Shown here: piece by piece, positions 61,951 through 64,000 of the stretch
Position numbering within the stretch: the stretch's first letter is position 1
How the letters are laid out: the number at the start of each line of letters is the position of its first letter
Assembly: GCA_029379225.1 (NCBI GenBank)
Contig: JAQYWR010000008.1
Span: 62,001-126,000 of the forward strand
Origin: Nostoc sp. S4
GTDB taxonomy: Bacteria; Cyanobacteriota; Cyanobacteriia; Cyanobacteriales; Nostocaceae
Direction of reading: 5' to 3'
Length of the DNA: 64,000 bases
Made by a program: the position numbers and the translations under genes
Notes under the pieces: generated by a model
What the model was told of the DNA's origin: nothing
Database searches by the model: none
Seen by the model: only the letters and a program-made list of their open reading frames with translations

Positions 61951-64000
61951 ATGAATAAAGGCTTTATTACCTTTTTATCGCCATTCTGTTGGCTCATGCG
62001 TGAGACAAAGATATTTATGCAACGAATATATTGGTATTGGCGACAAGGATTAGGGATTACTATAAGTAGTCTGACAGCTTTTTGGTCAAATTACTCACTT
62101 GCCCAAATTACCCCAGATGCTACTCTCCCAAGTAATTCTAATGTCATAACAGAGGGCAACACCAGAATTATTCAGGGAGGAACAAAAGTAGAAGGTAATC
62201 TTTTTCACAGTTTTCAAGAGTTTTCCGTTCCTACTAAGGGTACAGCTTTCTTTAATAATGCTACCGATATACAAAATATTATTAGTCGGGTAACTGGTGG
62301 CTCAGTTTCTAATATTAACGGATTAATTCGGGCTAACGGGAAAGCCAATCTATTTTTAATTAATCCTAATGGGATTATTTTTGGACAGAACGCTAGTTTG
62401 AATATTGGTGGTTCTTTTTTGGCAACTACAGCTAATAGCTTAAAATTTGCTGATGGCAGAGAATTTAGTGCAAAAGCTCCTCAAAGTACACCTCTACTAA
62501 CTCTAAGTGTGCCAATTGGATTGCAATTTAGTCCAAAAATACAGCCAATTCAGGTAAATGGAAGTGGAGGACTGAGTTTAGACACTGATAAATCAATTGA
62601 TAGTACTATAGGTTTTCAAGTACTACCAGGAAAATCTTTAGCGTTTGTAGGGGGTAATGTCAGTTTAGACGGTGCAATTTTACAAGCTCCTGGTGGTAGA
62701 GTTGAGTTGGGAGGATTGGCCGCAGGCGGAACAGTAGGACTGAGTTTTGATAGTAATAATTATCAGTTGAGTTTTCCTGCTGATGTAGCGCGAGCAGATG
62801 TATTGTTTAGCAATGCTTCTACAATTAATGTAGTTGCAGAAAATAGTGGTAGTATTGCCATCAATGCTGGGAATTTAAACGTTTTAGGAGCAAGTAGCCT
62901 AGTTGCTGGGATAGGTACGGATTTGGGGGAACTTGGCTCCAAAGCTGGTGATATTACGCTCAATGCTACAGGAAAAGTTAAATTTGAGGAGCGATCGCAA
63001 ATTATCAACAGTGTCAATTCTAATGCTATAGGCAATGGTGGAAATATAACTATCCAAGGTGAATCAATTTTATTTGATAATAATTCTACATTAAGTTCTT
63101 TTACCAACGGCAGAGGAAGTGCAGGTAATATAACGCTTAGAGCCAATTCTGTAACCTTTGAAAATGGTAGCGGTACATTCACCTTTGTTAACAGTGATGC
63201 AGTTGGTAACGGAGCAAATATTTTTGTCCAGGCTAATTCCTTCTCCTTACTCAATGGCTCTGCATTTATTTCAACTACAACAGGACAAGGAAATGCAGGT
63301 AGTGTAACTGTTGATGCCAGTGGTAGTGTCACTCTTACTGGACTCGATATCAATGGCGCTCCTAGTGGTATGTTTGCCAACACGGGATTTAGTACCGTTG
63401 AGGAAATTGGCACAGGTGGAGATATTACTATTCGGGGTAGTTCTGTGTCCTTGGGTGATGGCGCTCAGTTGGATACTAGCACCAGCGGTTCTCAACCTGC
63501 TGGAAATATAACGATTGAAACTAGTGGTGCTGTCTCGTTGACAGGAGTGGATAGCACTGGATTTGTTAGTGTTATACGCAGTCAAGTTGATGATGGCATT
63601 GGCTCTGGTGGAAATATTACCATCAAAGCTGACTCGCTGTCGTTGCAAGATGGCACTCAAATCAACTCAAATACACAAGCTCAAGGCAATGCTGGCAATG
63701 TAAAGTTAGAAATTAGCGGTGCTGTATCCTTAGCAGGAATGGACGAAGATGGGAATGCAGGTGGTGTAGTCAGCAATGTAGAACCTGAAGCAACAGGCTT
63801 GGGTGGCGATATTAACGTTCAAGCTAATTCACTTTTTGTGAGTGATGGTGCGAGATTATTCGCCAGCACTTTAGGACAAGGAAATGCAGGTAATATAAAC
63901 GTTAATGTTAGAGATGCGATCGCCTTTGATGGTACTAATAGCAACAATCGCCCCAGTGGCGTATTCACCACTGTAGAGCCTAATGCAGTTGGCAATGCAG
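61951..64000 (+). CDS. filamentous hemagglutinin N-terminal domain (TpsA-type) exoprotein, partial at window end
   Basis: Open frame to end; ITPDATLPSNSNV...GLIRANGKANLFLINPNGIIFGQNASLNIGGSFLATTA; ATG 61951 or 62017; not in the supplied ORF track because it has no stop. Confidence 0.9.
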   Translation, partial: MNKGFITFLSPFCWLMRETKIFMQRIYWYWRQGLGITISSLTAFWSNYSLAQITPDATLPSNSNVITEGNTRIIQGGTKVEGNLFHSFQEFSVPTKGTAFFNNATDIQNIISRVTGGSVSNINGLIRANGKANLFLINPNGIIFGQNASLNIGGSFLATTANSLKFADGREFSAKAPQSTPLLTLSVPIGLQFSPKIQPIQVNGSGGLSLDTDKSIDSTIGFQVLPGKSLAFVGGNVSLDGAILQAPGGRVELGGLAAGGTVGLSFDSNNYQLSFPADVARADVLFSNASTINVVAENSGSIAINAGNLNVLGASSLVAGIGTDLGELGSKAGDITLNATGKVKFEERSQIINSVNSNAIGNGGNITIQGESILFDNNSTLSSFTNGRGSAGNITLRANSVTFENGSGTFTFVNSDAVGNGANIFVQANSFSLLNGSAFISTTTGQGNAGSVTVDASGSVTLTGLDINGAPSGMFANTGFSTVEEIGTGGDITIRGSSVSLGDGAQLDTSTSGSQPAGNITIETSGAVSLTGVDSTGFVSVIRSQVDDGIGSGGNITIKADSLSLQDGTQINSNTQAQGNAGNVKLEISGAVSLAGMDEDGNAGGVVSNVEPEATGLGGDINVQANSLFVSDGARLFASTLGQGNAGNINVNVRDAIAFDGTNSNNRPSGVFTTVEPNAVGNA

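Overview
The window is a filamentous, Nostoc-like cyanobacterial chromosome segment: HIP1 palindromes (GCGATCGC) are frequent, and it carries cyanobacterial-type genes and many small palindromic or MITE-like repeats. Most of it is chromosomal coding sequence: FtsH, HisC, PurE, NagA, acetolactate synthase, CobK, a ferrochelatase-like protein and transporters, plus a tRNA-Val(GAC). Two regions stand out. (1) About 12.3-25.0 kb, minus strand: a six-gene co-directional run. In transcription order it encodes an alpha/beta hydrolase, a small phage-tail-assembly-like zinc-ribbon protein, a caspase-fold (C25-like) peptidase, a 1591-aa CHAT-STAND ATPase-WD40 protein, a cytochrome P450 and a lipoxygenase. 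This is the best candidate for an undescribed system, possibly protease-gated oxylipin signalling or a cell-death module with a contractile-injection-system link. (2) About 42.8-51.1 kb: a mycosporine-like amino acid cluster mysA-B-C-D. A phytanoyl-CoA-dioxygenase-family protein (possible MysH-like tailoring enzyme) and an MFS transporter sit upstream on the opposite strand, and a candidate structured small RNA lies in the intergenic region. Other notable points: a DUF202-type pseudogene split by a 101-bp MITE whose precise excision restores the local reading frame, a sodium/bile-acid-symporter pseudogene with one in-frame stop, a transposase-dienelactone hydrolase chimera, a ferrochelatase-like protein with a natural His8 tail, a 21-bp tandem array after a TPR-CHAT gene, and a TpsA-like exoprotein running off the window end. 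All identifications are from reading the sequence; no searches were run.
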